Positions 22,194-37,003 are shown, counted from the first letter of the stretch. The stretch: DNA of 64,000 bases from Epiperipatus broadwayi (GCA_028023455.1 JAQFVV010006295.1:868001-932000); one strand, 5' to 3'. A program made the numbers and translations. Notes: generated by a model not told the origin, from the sequence alone.

Positions 22194-25100
22194 ATAATTT
22201 TCTTGTTAAAATGCATCAAGTAATTTTTTTTTTTAAATCTATTTAATCTTGAAATTGATAAAAATGAATCCTAAAAAAGAAATAGTAATTTGAGTACTAT
22301 TAATCAGAAAATGGAATGTTAGCAATTTATTGGACTAATTTATAATTTAATAGTAATTTGATTATAAAAAAAAGCAATAATTATTGATGTTGTTAATTTA
22401 ATTTATACTTTTTTTGCTCATTTTTTAAAAAAAATCAACGTTTATCTACTCTATTCATCTAAATGATACTTCCACCTACTTTATTAAATGATGATGTTTA
22501 AAAAAGCATTCATAGATGGAATGTTAATTTCCTTAAAATTTCATTGTTATTATAGTAGCCACTCATAAATGTTTATGATCATTCAAACTTCAAAAGAAAA
22601 AAAAAACAAAGATAGAGAGAATGAAAAGTTGGAAAACAAAGAAAAAAACATGAGAATATGTGATTGCATAAACACTGAAACCAATTATTATAGCAATTGC
22701 AGAGAAATAACTGATGACAAGAATGGATCACAATGACCGGACTTGGTAATTAACCTAAATAATTGATGACGCAAAGGTAAAATAATATGGAGAGAGAATA
22801 AGAGAAGGAATAATGATATCAGCAAAAATAACAATAATGTCACATAAGAAAACAAAATTTATATAATTAATGACAAATACATATAACATTTTAAAATTGA
22901 CTATACACTTCATGAGCTATATCAAAAGTTAATTGGAGCTAGTAAGCCATTTTTAGTTCATGTGCAAATAGTGCAATATTTAATTACTGCAATTTAATAA
23001 AATTATAAACACTTTATATTAAATACAAGCAAAATTCAATTAATATTAAAATACTATGCAGACTAATCTTGTTAATCAAAGTTTTTATATACTGTGATGG
23101 TAATTAACATTGATATTGTCATATGCTGCAATACTGTTGTGCATATATTATGTATTTTATTTTTGTATATTTATTTTTTTAATAACTGCTGCCTATTAAT
23201 ATAGATAAAGGAAAAAAATATTTCAAATAGTATGTACAATGAAAGAATAATAATCATATAATTAGCTAAAAAAAAAAAAAAGATTTTTTTTTAAATATAG
23301 AAAAGCATATCACATATGGTATTACTTGAATAAAGAGAAGACAGTTCAGATTACTTGCAATTTTTTTTAAAGTATCTTTTTTTTTTATGAAAATATTTAT
23401 TTCTGTTTAATTACTCCATTTTTTTAATATTTGAAATGAAATTTGACAGAATAATTAATTTTTATTTTTTTCTGTTATATTAATAAAATAAACAAAATAT
23501 TTTTTTTTTAAAAAAGAAGAATTAAATTTTTGTTATATAAGAATAATAAACACATTTCTCTTTAAGAAATTGTTAGCCATATTTTCATTGATTTGATAAT
23601 AATTATGTTTTAAATAGTTATAATTTCAATTAAGGTGAATTATAATGCTATGACTTCTTAGATGATTACATTAATCCTGGTCTGCCTATACTTAGTTTGC
23701 CTTAATATTTATTTAATAAAATATATCATTTTTATAAACATTTATTTGAATTACAATTAGGCTCTATCAGACATAAATATTTTTTATTATGATTATAGCG
23801 CATATTGTAAACAAATACTCATAGAAGGAAGCCAGAAACTTAAATCTCTCTCACATAAAATTAAAGAATCAAATTGTCTTTCATTTTTTATTTCCACTGC
23901 ATCTTATACCATTTAGTTCAGGAATTGCATGACAGATTCAATATTTTATGTATTAAAAATACAATTATTAGCTTTTGCCTAAAATCAAAACTCAATAATC
24001 ATTTTTTCACCCTCCAATAATACTTTGATTTTACCTATATTGGATATTTGGTTTTAAATTTAACCCATCTTCCCCAAACTAAATTAAATTTTTTATCGAA
24101 TTTTATTTGTTTTTATGTTCGGAATGGACAGGTTTAGCCCATTTTATTTTGTCTATGGTCAGATTAATCTTTAGTTTCTCTCACTTCATCTTTGGTCGCT
24201 TTTACTCTGCTTTGGTCACTGATTTTTTTAAAAATTTATTTCATCAGTCTACTCTTATAAGTAAACATTTTATTTGAGTTACTATTTGTATATGAAATTA
24301 TTTACTTTGAAATTTTTATTAATCATTCATATAACAATTATTTTTCAAAAACTACATAAACAATATTTTTTTTTGGGTGGATTGGATTTATTCACATATG
24401 AATTTTTTATTTTTTAATACTTATTTTGCTAAATTAATAGCTTCCTTCTTCCTTTTATGAATTACTTGAACAAAAACAAACAGGCTTAGATATTTTTTTT
24501 ATGTAAAAATAGTAGTAATATTGAAATTTTTTATGTGATGATGTTGAGGATATGTATAATAAACTCTTCTGTTAAGTTCATGCATACATTACCATTATGT
24601 ATTGTTCAAAACTGTCACTAAAATATGTATATATTATTTTCTGTAGGTATTCAAAATTATTCTTGATTAGTTCAAGTTGTTTTTTTTTTTAAAATTATAA
24701 GAAATAAAAATCAGCCATAGTGATCACTCTCACAAAAACAATTGTTTCTAACACAATTTTATTTTACAAATTTCATTTATTGTAAATTATTATATTTTAT
24801 TTTTGCTTACATTAGCTATAATATTGATAATTTATTTCATAGCATTTAAATCATATTTCTTTTATCACATATGATACTGTTTTCCCCCAAACATTTCAGA
24901 TTAGATTATTAATTATTATTATTATTTTTAAATTAAACACTAATATAGAAGATCAAATTTTTAAAGTTTCTCCATTTAATACTACTTTTAATCTATTTAC
25001 TAATTAGTTTTACTATTACCAGTGCCTTATTCTATATCTAATTATTACTGTACTTCATCAAATAAAGTAATAAAAAAAATTATATATTTATACAAGTTGG

Positions 25101-26382
25101 AAAAAAAAAAATAGATATTGTAATAAATAAAGCAATCTAATTCTACTTCAAAATCTGTCTTTTTTCACTTCCTAATTTTTATATAGGGTATTGTTTACCA
25201 GTTTAGCACCATTTCAATGCCTTGAATATTTTATAAATTGATATATTGAGATTATTTACTTTGAAATTTAGTTATTGTAAAAAGTAGAAGCAATATTATA
25301 ACTGTCTGTGTGTATTTTGTAAGCTGTTTATATGAAGGATAATGAAGTGTATTATAAACTTTTAATTTTGAATGAATTTAAAAAAAGAAAATTCTTATTA
25401 TTTCATAAATATTTGTAATGGTTACAGTTTTGTGAATGCTATTTAAATCTCATTGTAAAGAAATCTTCAAGAATTGGTGTGGTTTAATTTTTTTTTTTTT
25501 TATACTGAAATTGAACAGTATTGGTTATATTGAAATAAATCTTGAAAAGGAGTTAACTATAGATAATCAAATCTACTGATTAACCTTTATCGAAAACATT
25601 TTGCTTTGATCTTAATTATTTCTCACTGTTGATGGAAAATCATTTTCACTAGATTTGTTGTATAAATGCACACGAATGAGATTAAAATGTTTTTTTTTTT
25701 TTGCCTATTTGGATAAAATGTTTATAATTATAATACAGATAGATATATTTTTATTTATGGAGTTTACTTAAAAGAGTTATTTTATTTATTACAAGTTATG
25801 AAATCTTAATGACAATAATTTAATCATTAGGTAGTTTGTCCATCTAGGGAGTTTTAAGTTGCCAATTATTCAAAACAGATATTCTTTCCAACTATTTCTA
25901 TTATTCCTTATATTAAATTAATTATTTCTATTTTTGGAAAAATGAACTAAAGTTTGCTAACTTCAAAATCACTTTCTAGATTTTATATAAAAAAAATTTA
26001 ATTTTAAAAATTTAGCTAATTATGATATATTCATGAAAAATAATAGCTTTTAAATGTTATTTATTTCACCAGTTTTTGCTAACCTACAAACTCTCCTCAC
26101 ATATTTATATGAAATGTTTACTATCTCATGATTTATTTTTTATGTGAGTTATATTTTTAATTCCAAAATTGTATTAAGATTTTGTCTGTTCACAATTCTT
26201 TTGTTGAGATTTGCTAAAAATATTATATACTAATTCAGCATCTTAACTCACAAATAAATTTGTTTGTTTTCTTAAATAAAAATATGATATTAATTTTGAA
26301 TATGAATAATATGAAAAGTTATTAAAAGTGAGTTTATTCCCTTTGGATATTATTTAATTGAGGAAATATTGCTGAAACTACT
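22194..26382. other. long AT-rich non-coding stretch
   Basis: Only low-complexity DNA with poly(T) and poly(A) runs is seen. There is no ORF with family resemblance, no tRNA-like sequence and no inverted repeat longer than chance. Confidence 0.5.
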
Positions 26383-27188
26383 ATGTTTTCCAGAAAATAA
26401 GACCCGGTCTTATATTAATTTTTTCTCCAAAATATGGGTTAGGGTAGCTTATTTTCAGAGGATGTCTTAATTTTTTCATGTACAAAAATATAAATTTATT
26501 CAAGTATAAAAGTCTATATTTATTCAAATTTAAAAATCTACATTCATTCAATACCAATTTCAACAGCACATAAATAACTTTTACTACTGCATGAGTATAT
26601 CACATTTAGAATGATAATCATATTCTCAGTATATATTGAAATTAGTAATATTTAATTTGAAATAATATATGAAACGTTAAGCTGGATTGATTAATTTGTA
26701 AACTAAGATCATCCACTAGTAATAAGTTTCAGCCTTTTCCTATATCAATGTTGATTTATTTACAATATATATGGTTGGTCATCATATGAAAGATGAATTG
26801 TCATATCAGATTGAATGATCACTCATTGATAAATGAACAGTAAAATTTGTGTTTGCAAGTTTATTAAAATAATTAGTTATAAGTTTGCCTGCAAAATAAT
26901 TTTTGAGTAAAATTTATTCAAATACAGAAATTACATTTATTTTTATATATGCATTCATTATTTTATGCTAGTTGTAATGTATAATATACATACATGTTTT
27001 AAACATTGTATTCATTATTTTATAACTGAATACATCTGTCATGTGTTAGAACATACAAATGAAATTCATCCATCAGGCTGACAATCTTAACTAAGTCTTT
27101 TATTTTGCATAGAGCTTACATTATCAGCATTCTGAAAAATCATGCTAGGGTTTATTTTCTGGTTAGATCTTATTTTCAGGGAAACATG
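26383..27188. mobile_element. TIR DNA transposon remnant (ATGTTTTCC..GGAAACAT)
   Basis: The left end (26383-26404) reads ATGTTTTCCAGAAAATAAGA. The inverse of the right end (27188-27167) reads ATGTTTCCCTGAAAATAAGA. Subterminal words CTTATTTTCAGAGGATGTCT (left) and GAAAATAAACCCTAGCATGA (right, inverse) resemble a widely dispersed animal TIR family with AAATAAGACC-type ends, which I cannot name with certainty. The interior has no transposase. The 62-codon minus-strand frame at the left end is a by-product. Confidence 0.65.
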
Positions 27189-27511
27189 ATATTATAGTGT
27201 AATTTTGCATACCATTATCTACTTGTTTATAATTATTATTGTGACATTGTTCATTAAAGTGTCTAATTTGTATAAATAGTTATGAAAAATATGTTTAAGC
27301 AGACTTGATTTATTTATTCATTTCATATGAGACTTTGTTAAATTATTCTGTTAAAATTTTAAAATTTATCTCAAAAACGCTAGTATAAATAGGAGTGACA
27401 CTGTAAGACTTAACAATTATTGTATATTTTTGAGAATGCATATTAATTTGAAATCATAAGGTCCATTATCATATATGTGCATATGGTTATACCTATTCAT
27501 GACTAGCGACT

Positions 27512-27544
27512 GAGGATGACTCAATCCAGTTTTGAGCCATCCTC
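27512..27544. repeat. 13-bp-arm hairpin
   Basis: GAGGATGACTCAA and TTGAGCCATCCTC pair with one mismatch around a 7-nt loop. There is no T-run to suggest a terminator, so it is probably part of an unidentified element. Confidence 0.6.
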
Positions 27545-28046
27545 ATATAAATTTTATCATCAGAAATGGAGGAACTAAAAAGAATCCACCACCATTTTTA
27601 TATTATTTAAGATTTGGATTGGAGTGCGAGAGTGAAAATAAACTAGGCAGAGTTATTGATATATACATGTACTCGAGGAATTTTATCAAATTTGACACAG
27701 ACTTTAGGCAATCATGGATCAGTACAATTTCTTTTAATAGTTTCTGCAGCTGTAAAGTGAAGACCAAGAAGGTTCTGGTAAAATTTGTTTTTTTTTTTTT
27801 GTATTATTTATTCTTTATATAATAATTGGTATGTAGGCCATTTGTAGACCTTATTAAGCAAGGCACTAGAAGACTTAGGGTAGGACTAGGAGATGGGATA
27901 GGTTGTTAATATAGCATATTGGGAAAGGAACTTTTGAGAGTTGTGGAAGGAGTGGCAAAGTAGTCGTATTGTAGAGTTTAATTACATAACCAAAGGAATA
28001 CCATTTTATCATAGATTAGAGCAATAGCAAAGAAAAATTAACATAG
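27545..28046. other. transition into a purine-rich block
   Basis: A 96-codon frame (27532-27822) has no recognised motif. From about 27835 composition turns G/A-rich on the plus strand and continues into the retroelement remnant. This may be its untranslated leader; no LTR was identified. Confidence 0.35.
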
Positions 28047-30990
28047 ATGGACAATAACATGGAAGAAGAGATAGTGGGAGAAGTAAGAATGGGGGAAGAA
28101 ATGGAAAATGAAGTAAGTGGCAGTCAAGAAGTAGGGGAAAATTCTATGGAAATATCCTGGGACGTATAAAGAACAATAGAAGGTAGTTAGAGAAAGTAGA
28201 CTGGAAAGGGAATCGAAGGGCAAAGGGATAACATTGAAGTCTGGGAGAATGGTTTTTGAAGATAGTAGCACAGGAGAGAGAGGGGAAGTGAGTATATGGA
28301 AGGAATGTACACAGAAAGGCCTGCTACCTTGAAAGACTCATCCCAAGAAGTACAAGGCCAGGATTGGGGAAGAATGCAAAGGTGAAAGGAGGAATTGGTC
28401 CTGTTTAAAAACTTGTGAGATCAAAGGGAAAAGGAAGAGGCAGAAGTTAGAGAGAGGAAAATGGAGGAGGGCTTTGAAAACCTAGGGGAATGAATTGACT
28501 GAGATCAAAAGATGGAGGAAAGAGACCATCAGATCATGTTGAAAATTCAGGAGAGCCTAGAAGCAATAGCTGAGAAAATGGAGGAAAAATTAAAAAGCTA
28601 GGGACAAAGATGGAAGAAAGGTTGTGGTAAAGCCTGGAAGGGTTGACAATAGATTGTCAGCGGAAATACAGTGAATGTGATCATAGATTGGGGGGAACAT
28701 CTAAATACATCCAAGAAGAGACTGACTGCTTTACTGGAATTAAAGGAGGTTGAGATCACTCGGAGGATGGTAGAAGAACGAAATGCCTCCTTGGGGAGTG
28801 TAGTCAAAAAGGTAAAAAGAGAGCTAGAGAAAAAATTAGGGAAAGATAAGACAGAACCGGCTCAGGAGCAGAAGAAACAGGAAAAAGTGATCAAGGATCT
28901 ACAAGAGGCACAGGAAGATATCAGGGAGTCATGAGGAAACCCTTACATTTAACATTAATGCTGCAACCTAGGAACAGACTGATCTGAGGTCCAGTGTCTG
29001 CCAACTGATAGGAATGTTAAACAGGAATAAACAAAGGGAGAGAAGAGGCATAGGACCAGATTGCAAGTTTTATTGAACCAAAGGGAGAGTCATGGGGACC
29101 TATGAAAAGAGATATTAGAAATATGGGAAATGAGCCAGGTATCCTCAGGTGGCTCCTCGAAATATAATGAGGAAATGTGAAAGGGACTTACTGTTTTCAA
29201 GACAGGCTCTCATTTATCCAGGCTCCAGACCATGGTTGAGCAAAGGGATGGTGTGTCAGCTGGCAACTTAGGGAGTCTCAGGGGGCTTCTGGAAATGTGT
29301 TGGATAAAAGACACCCTGTGTCCAGGATAGACTACCAAACCCAGATTGCTAAGTTCATACAGGATTAAAATGTTTATGGGAGATATAGGACAGAGTCCAA
29401 AGGCATACATAGAAAGTCTGCAAGAAGTTTTCCACTTTCACAAGATAGGGCCTTCAGACCAGATTGTACTTAAACTCCATTATCTGCAGGGATATGTGAA
29501 GTCATGGTGCAATGGTCAGATGGAAAGACCCCCACATTCAAAAAATATTGTGAAGCATTAGTTAAAAGGTTTTGGAATACAGAGAGACAGAATGGGATTT
29601 ATCATGCTATCTTATAGGACCCATACAGACCTACAGCCAGAGAGACCCACGCCCAGTTCTTGAGGAGACAGTCACTTGGTTCCGGTCCCTGACTGACTTT
29701 GCCTTCACCAATACCCGATTGTCTTAGCCATTCAACAGGATATGCCCCTGAAAGTGTAACAAATGATGGTGTGAAGGCAAATCAGCACAGATTTCTAACC
29801 ACGGTCGACTATATCCATTTTGTGAAAGAACCCCCAGAAAAGGTCTGCAAAACTGAATCACCATGATGTCAAAACTATAATCATGTGTAACCTACTACCA
29901 TGGGAGTCATATTTGCCCAAGACACCCAAGTCAGATGAGAGTCAAAAGCCCTATAGAAACGATCCATCGGTAAACTTCAAGGGATCCAGTTGGATCGTCC
30001 AGAGTCCCATGAAACCATTAGAGAACAAAATTCCTCTAAAGATCCTTATGTCTTTGATAATAGAAACTGATGAATGTGGACTTGGTCCATATCAGACCAT
30101 GTTCAATGGACCATGTCCAAAGGTCAATATTCATATTGGCACTATGACAGTGTTGACATTAGTGGACACTGGTAGCCAGGTCTTTATAACCTCAAAGGGA
30201 TGGTTGACTCAGCTGGAAGTACAGTCACCTTCAGCATCAAAATTATTACTCTGTGCCAATGTCTGGACAACTAAGACCAAATGATACCTGGTTTGGTTGT
30301 ATCTCAAAAGGGGCCAGCCGATCCTCAGCCACTCTTTTTTATTTATGGCAGGGTTAATCCAAGAGGTAGTTCTTGTGAATGATTTTCTTGTAAAAACATG
30401 CATCATTAACTACGACCAAAATATAATTGCATTGTACCAAGAGCAGGTCAGATTCGAAGGCCAAACCAACCTTCTGGATGTCCAGGTCAGGTGTCTGCAA
30501 TTCAATGCAGAGAAAGACTCGATTTCTAAGACGCATCTAATCTTTGGAAGGAGAGACAATGCAAGACAATGCTGGAGATGCCAACATGAGACTAGAGAAA
30601 ACAATAAAGAAAAGAAAGAGAGAAAAGGGGGGAACAACCCATATATCTTTAGAATGGGGAGCCAGGCAAGTTTGAACTATGCACCCGGCAATAAGCGTGT
30701 CAGGAATATCACAAGGTCTTACCATGTCATAAAATATGCACAATTGAGCGATTCTATGGAAATATAAATTATGTGTTAGAGGTTAAGATGATCTTTTTGG
30801 CCCCAAATTTAATGTAGGACCTTATGTGGATTGGATTCCCCCAAGTACCATTTACAGAGCAAACTCTATACTTAAATATGGAAGAGTATAATGATGATAG
30901 ATTTGTATTAGACAATGAAATCCCCTTTATAGGCAGTGAATATGCCCATAGTTTGGAACATGGATCAGCTCATCCTGGCTGCCAGGGCAG
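28047..30990 (+). pseudogene. Decayed gag-protease retroelement
   Basis: This roughly 2.9-kb purine-rich block reads on the plus strand as the front of an LTR retroelement. It opens with a short acidic frame (ATG 28047, MDNNMEEEIVGEV, 40 codons). A charged coiled-coil-like region (28671-28934) follows. At 29340-29680 is a gag-like capsid segment with IGQSPKAYIESLQEVFHF, HYLQGYVKSW and, in another frame, ALVKRFWNTERQNG. At 30115-30260 is an aspartic protease segment with the active-site motif LVDTGSQ. Around 30370-30430 NDFLVK and INYDQNII fit the C-terminal half of retropepsins. Stops and frameshifts occur throughout. No reverse transcriptase, integrase or LTRs were seen, so it is either truncated or its pol has decayed beyond recognition. 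Confidence 0.65.
30106..30284 (+). pseudogene. retropepsin-like aspartic protease fragment
   Basis: Within the frame starting at 29883, residues about 80-115 read VNIHIGTMTVLTLVDTGSQV, which has the beta-strand plus D-T-G-S pattern of retroviral-type aspartic proteases. The catalytic Asp and the flanking hydrophobic residues are present. The frame is interrupted at 30284 and the remainder of the domain continues in another frame. Retropepsins cleave Gag-Pol polyproteins, but this copy cannot make a full domain. Confidence 0.7.
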
Positions 30991-31519
30991 GTGACTTTAA
31001 CTCCTGTTGATAACCCCCCAGATTCTACTTAAGCTAGATAAATTTATCTATGGATCTGTCCCCTTCCCTCTTTTGTATATTGATTTAGTAATAACAAAAG
31101 TACATGTATTCAAATTGAATACTGATTTTTTTTTTTTTTTGGTATATAAAATGGTGTTTTTTTAACTCACATATAGGATTATTATTTTGGTTTTTATTTT
31201 TTAATATATTGGTTGCACATAATAAACTTCAGTGGTGAGGCTGATTGGGACACAGTGTTTTAAAGTAATACATCAATCCAGCAAAACTGAGTTTATTCAC
31301 ATTAAATTTGGTTCATGATTGCAAGTCAAGTAAATTATAAGTAATGTTATTATTATTATTATTTTTGTAAGTTCAGGGATATGAAATGATATATTCCTTC
31401 AGACTTCCCATTTTGGTATTCTATCCCATAATAGTACTGGTATTAGCTTTAAACCCCATCAAGTGCATGTATATGTGTATATACATGTGTATATCTGTTT
31501 AACATCATATATGTATCAG

Positions 31520-31554
<35 letters not shown>

Positions 31555-34500
31555 GCGAGTACAAGCTGTAATATGTTATAGATTTAGATATTTACAGCAT
31601 ATTTATATTAAATGCTTAATCATTATAAATTTAAACATATAAGTTTATTTCATTATTTTTCTTAAGGATCACATATATATGTACAATTTCACCTGCGAAC
31701 AGCATACATATATAATGGAACATTTATGTAATAAATTGGTTGTTTCTAAATTTAAAATCAATTTTGTCAACAGAAATCATGCCACACACCTGTTTTAAAA
31801 CTGCATGATAGCTAAATATAAAATTTACAATAACAAATTTTAATGTACGATTTACTGAAAGCAAACTTGATTAAGTAGCACTATTTTCTATTCCATTGGG
31901 GGATCAAATTGGCTAAACTAAGATGAAATTTGGTGATTAGAAAATTTAACAATTGAGAAGGTAAATTTTATAACTTTAAGTAAGACTTGTAAACAAGCTA
32001 ATGGATTTTCTTGCTGCAAACCTAGCTTATGGGCAAATGTAATATAGAGGTAGACAATATATAAGCCCTATATTTTGGCACTATAGAGGATATATATACT
32101 CTGTAATTCAAGTGTGTTGCTGCATGAAACTACACCAGTCATAATTTTAGAATGAATGGCTAGAGAAGCCAACAATTTGCCATTTCTTCCTGTAGAAGAT
32201 CATCTGCAAACCCATCCTACATCATCACTGCCAGGTTGGAGAATTTACCCACCACCTGTTGCCAAGGAAGGGCATCATAAATGAGCACCCTATCAAGAAA
32301 AAGTGCCAGTGTCTATTTCTAAATGCTGGACAACTCAGTTACAAAAAGAAAATTGTTAATACTTTTTCTCCACAGAACTCTAAAAATTTATAGTTTTTAA
32401 AAAATCTATAGTACGTTAATTAAGCTAACTAGAACATTCATTTAAACCATAACTTCTCATTAAATTAAACTCTTTTAAATAAAGCTGTTAAATTTTAACC
32501 ATAAACTTGTCTATAATTTAATACAAGTTACTCTTTTGGCTTGTAATAACTGCATCTGTTATTATTTAAAATCTCTTCTAATCTGTGGCCATGCCTATCT
32601 TTCTATTTTGATTATTTTATTTCATCTATTGATTTTATATGTTATAATATGCTGATGTTTCAAAGCAGCGAGTGATTAATTTAATAAACTTTTGGAGAGA
32701 TAATTAGCAGCTCTCCAGCATAGATTATCATTGCTTTTTAGCTGGTAGGAATCACTGCTTCGAAATCCTATTCTATAACAGATAGCTGTATGCTCGTTAT
32801 TATTTTATATGTATTTATTATAATCTGATAGTATGTTTATTAACATTTGCCTAACCAATTTAATCGTGATTATACACATTAGTTAAATAACAACCAGGGA
32901 TGATATTAAAAGCGTATTTGTAAATGTTGTAAGGCCCAAAATATGCTTTTTTGTTCCTAATTGGAGTACAAATAATTGTATACAGATTCAATATATATAA
33001 ACTAGATTAATATTTAGTTAACCCTTTCTTAGCATAATTATTCTACATCATCTTAAAAGCTGTGCCAAGTTAGTTTCAGCAGACTGAAACTCTCTATATA
33101 TTTAGGTGCACTACTTAGTTATTTTAAATACATTTTAGTACTATTATTAAGTGTTGCATGTGTGTCTTTATTAAGCACATAGTGTGCTTTAATGTCTTGC
33201 TGCTCCTCTTTAAGATGGTTCATGGTATCAAACCGCCCATTCTACAGTTTGGATGGCTATATTTTTAGAACTGGAACATAAGATTGGAATTGTTTTCAAA
33301 GCCTATCTGACATCCCGAACTGATATATTTTTTTAATATAATAGCAAGCCATTCATTCCAAATGCATAGAGTACTAGGTACTGAAGCCTGTGAGCAATTG
33401 CACATTTTGTTTCCTCCTTAGTAGTAAATTTCAGCATTAGCTTGAACTTGGGATCTGGGTTTACTTAATGAATCTGTAGTTTGAGCATATTTAATTGCTC
33501 ATTGGTAATATATTAAAAGTAATAGCTTATCATTCTATATCTGTGTCATCCTGGTAAATGTTTAACTTACGATTAGCAAACCTAAAGAATACCTGGGCAG
33601 ATCAATATATAAATTGCATTACATATCAAGATGAAACTACTGTATCGTTGTCCATCACTTCATTATAGTAATGCCTGCAAGCATAATCCATTCTACAAAT
33701 GCTAAATAATTATGTTCTTTTGTTTTATTTTAATTATTTAATCATTATTTTATTAAACATATTTAAAATTACCATTTGTTTAATGTTATTTCTCGCAATC
33801 TACTCCAAATCACCCAAACTCTTTATTAGTATACATTATGCATTACCTTAGTTAAATTACAGCGTGTTCAGTAGATCATTAAATCATTAATTATAGTTTG
33901 TTATTAATTTTCCTCTTTATTCTCATGTTTCTCTCTTTGCTCAGCCAGCTCACTGTTCATCAGTTTTCATATAGTTAAAAAAATATTACATTACAAAAGT
34001 CCAAGCTATGAATAGATTAAATTAAAGAGAAAAGTGAGTTGAAGATAGTTATCTTTTTAATAAAGTTTATTTTTAAAAAATATGTACATATTGTTCTTAA
34101 ATCAATCAAAATTAGAATCTAGTTTTAATTAAATTGCAAATGATGGTAAAACATTTTTAAAAAATCTTTTAAATTGGCGAATTCAGTCAAACAACGCTCT
34201 CTTGAAAGAAAGCATTGAGTGTGTTTGAAAATACTGTGTTTAAAAATAGACATCCAGCCCAATTTTTTTAGTATGTTGTTAAAGAAAATATAATTATTTA
34301 ATATTTTTATAATCAGAGGGATTTGAACCTCAACTTCATCCACTCCAGCTTAAGTATATATACTATACTTGTATTTAAATATTTCTATAATCTTATATTT
34401 TTCAAATTTAAATAGCAAGTAGGAAAAAATATTTTAAAGCATTTTCATAAAAAATAAAATAACTTGGTTATTTGCTAAATAAGTAATGTAATGATAATTT

Positions 34501-36984
34501 TTTTTTTTTGTATTAAAAATGCTTGTCTGAAATGTATATTAAAAATTTTAAAAGAAATAATAGTAAAATTAATATTATCTTTATTAATATATATATAATG
34601 AATTATTAATAAATACTAACTATAACCGAAGTCAAGAAAATGCTCATTTATGAATACAGTATATATATATTTTATCTAATTATATAAAAACAAACAATGC
34701 AGTGAATGAAACTTTTATGTTAGAATAAAAGAAATTTTCACTAATAATAAAAAATTTATAGTTACATATGGATTTTTTTTTTTTTTGCTTTATCTATTGA
34801 TGGAAAATGTAAATAATGTTTAAAAGTTTCATAAAATAAATTAATAAATTCCAAATCAAATGAAAAGGTTAATACTGTCAAATGCTTTCAGAATGGGACT
34901 TCCTTCGGAAAATAATTTAAATGATTTTTTATTGTCAGTAGGTGTATTAGCATTAAAGATTAAAATTTTTTTCGTCTTCTGTTCATTGTCATTTGAACTA
35001 TAATATAAACATTATAATCTTGTAATTTTATATTCAGGAAATAGCTATGCAGAATAATTTTTATTTATTTAAAGATGTTTGATTGTTTTTCATTTTAAAA
35101 TTAACTGTACTTAAAAACTTTTTTAAAAAAAAATTTATTAACAAGTTCATTACTTGCCTTATAAAATATCCAATAAAATCACATATAACATGACTTACCT
35201 ATGACAAGTCATTAATTCAAACTATCAAAAAAAAAAAAAGTTATTGATACCTTTCATTTTTCCGAGCAATCTCAGAATAAATTTTTACTTGCAGTATATG
35301 TTTGTTGATTTGCTCAGATTCAAATTGTTAAAAAGAATATCTAAATTCATCCCCAAAAAATCATTGAAAAAAAATCACTATTATAATATTTCAAAAATAA
35401 TCATGCATTTATTTTTACAGTCCATGCTCCAATATAATTCACATTAATATTTTTTTGCAGAAGTAATTAAATAACTGTATATAAACATGCTTGTTTAGTA
35501 TCAATACAAATGCACAGATATAATGAATATGCATATATATATTGCATATGCAAGTATATTTCATTCCACGTAATTCATTTATTAATGTATACTGTCATCG
35601 TATTTAATGTTTTTTAAATCTTTACTATTCATAATTTTTTGTTATAGAAACGTATTATAGAAAAAGTATTTATTTAATATTTATAATATTAAATTCATTT
35701 ATTGAATTTAGCATATCTTTTTTACAAAGCAACTTATCATATCAAAGCATTTGTTACTGGTATATAGATATTAAGAAAAACATACTGAATTAAGTTAAAG
35801 GTGATCATATATTCAGTAAATTTATTTATGCTGTGGTTAATTAATTTTCAAGTTTTAGAGTTGGCAGGCTGCTCTTTACTGAGCTGATTATTTAGAGGCA
35901 TTAGTGTGAAATATTAATATTAGGTGTGAAAAATCTAATGATCTGGGTTAGAAAATTTAGCATATTTTATTAAAAATATTTTTGAATATAAATTATGAAC
36001 CTCTTCATAAGACTTTATAATTCACAATAGAATTAAATTTAATTTTTAGTAAATTATTGATTATATTACAGCTGAAATTTTATATTACTTTATAACAATT
36101 AGCTATTAAGTTATTGTATTTTGTAATAAAATCTTTTAAAGTAATAGAACCTACATAACGTTATTATTTAATTAAAATAGACATAATATATATACATTTG
36201 AGAGTTTTCCTGCTATTTGAAATTACATAGATATATTCACACATTAATATAGTGTTTCTTTTGTAATTTGCCATTTTTCTAATATCCTAGATACAAATGC
36301 AAAACTAAACATGTCATAACTCTAATTTCTTTTTAAAATGTAAGTTGGCAAAATGCCAAATAGATAATTATGAAAATTTTAAAGCATTACATTTTTCTTA
36401 TACCTATATATATATATGAATGTAAAAAGTCATTTTTTTTTTTACTGCAGTGAATCCTAAAAAAACAATAGTTGACAGAACATTTTATTTTTGAGTACAT
36501 GAATTAGCACAAGCACTGTATATATATAAGTAATTGCTTAATAAATGTAAATTGAGCTAGAAGTAATAAATGTGACTCTTCATAATCCATCTCAAATAAA
36601 GATTAGTATTTTAGAAAATATTTTAATATGGAGAATCAAAATATATTATTTGCATTCATTTATAAAAATTTTAAATTGTTGAGTGTCACATTAAACACAG
36701 ATTATACAAACAAGAGTTCTGTATTTTACTGCCATCTATTGTGAGTCTGGATAATAAATGAAGGAATGGCAGTTTAATCCCCTTCTAGACTGGTTTCTTG
36801 ATTTTTCTGTGTTACAAATAAAGATTTGGGCTGGTTAACTTGTATTATGAAAGTTTGTTTGAATTTCAAGTGTTTATCTTTTGATAATAAAAGTGTGGTT
36901 AAGGGTGATAGTGATATACGTAACTGTATTGGTTTGAATTCCTAGTCCTTATTTATAAAGGTAAAAGGTAGAAAGGAATAAGGA
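30991..36984. other. long AT-rich non-coding stretch with simple repeats
   Basis: It contains poly(T) at 31130-31140, a (CA)n-(TA)n tract at 31520-31553 and (TA)n runs. 32160-32340 and 33190-33460 are less AT-rich but have no recognised motif in any frame. No gene is supported. Confidence 0.45.
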
Positions 36985-37003
36985 TTAAAGTATATCTATT
37001 ATT
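36985..37003. repeat. 19-bp target-site duplication, left copy
   Basis: TTAAAGTATATCTATTATT is repeated exactly at 37675-37693, on the other side of the Penelope-like insert. Confidence 0.9.

Noticed and set aside
26671-26690. Another hammerhead-like site at GAAACGTTAAGC
   Set aside because: The GAAA and stem III words fit, but there is no stem II or CTGANGA core upstream.
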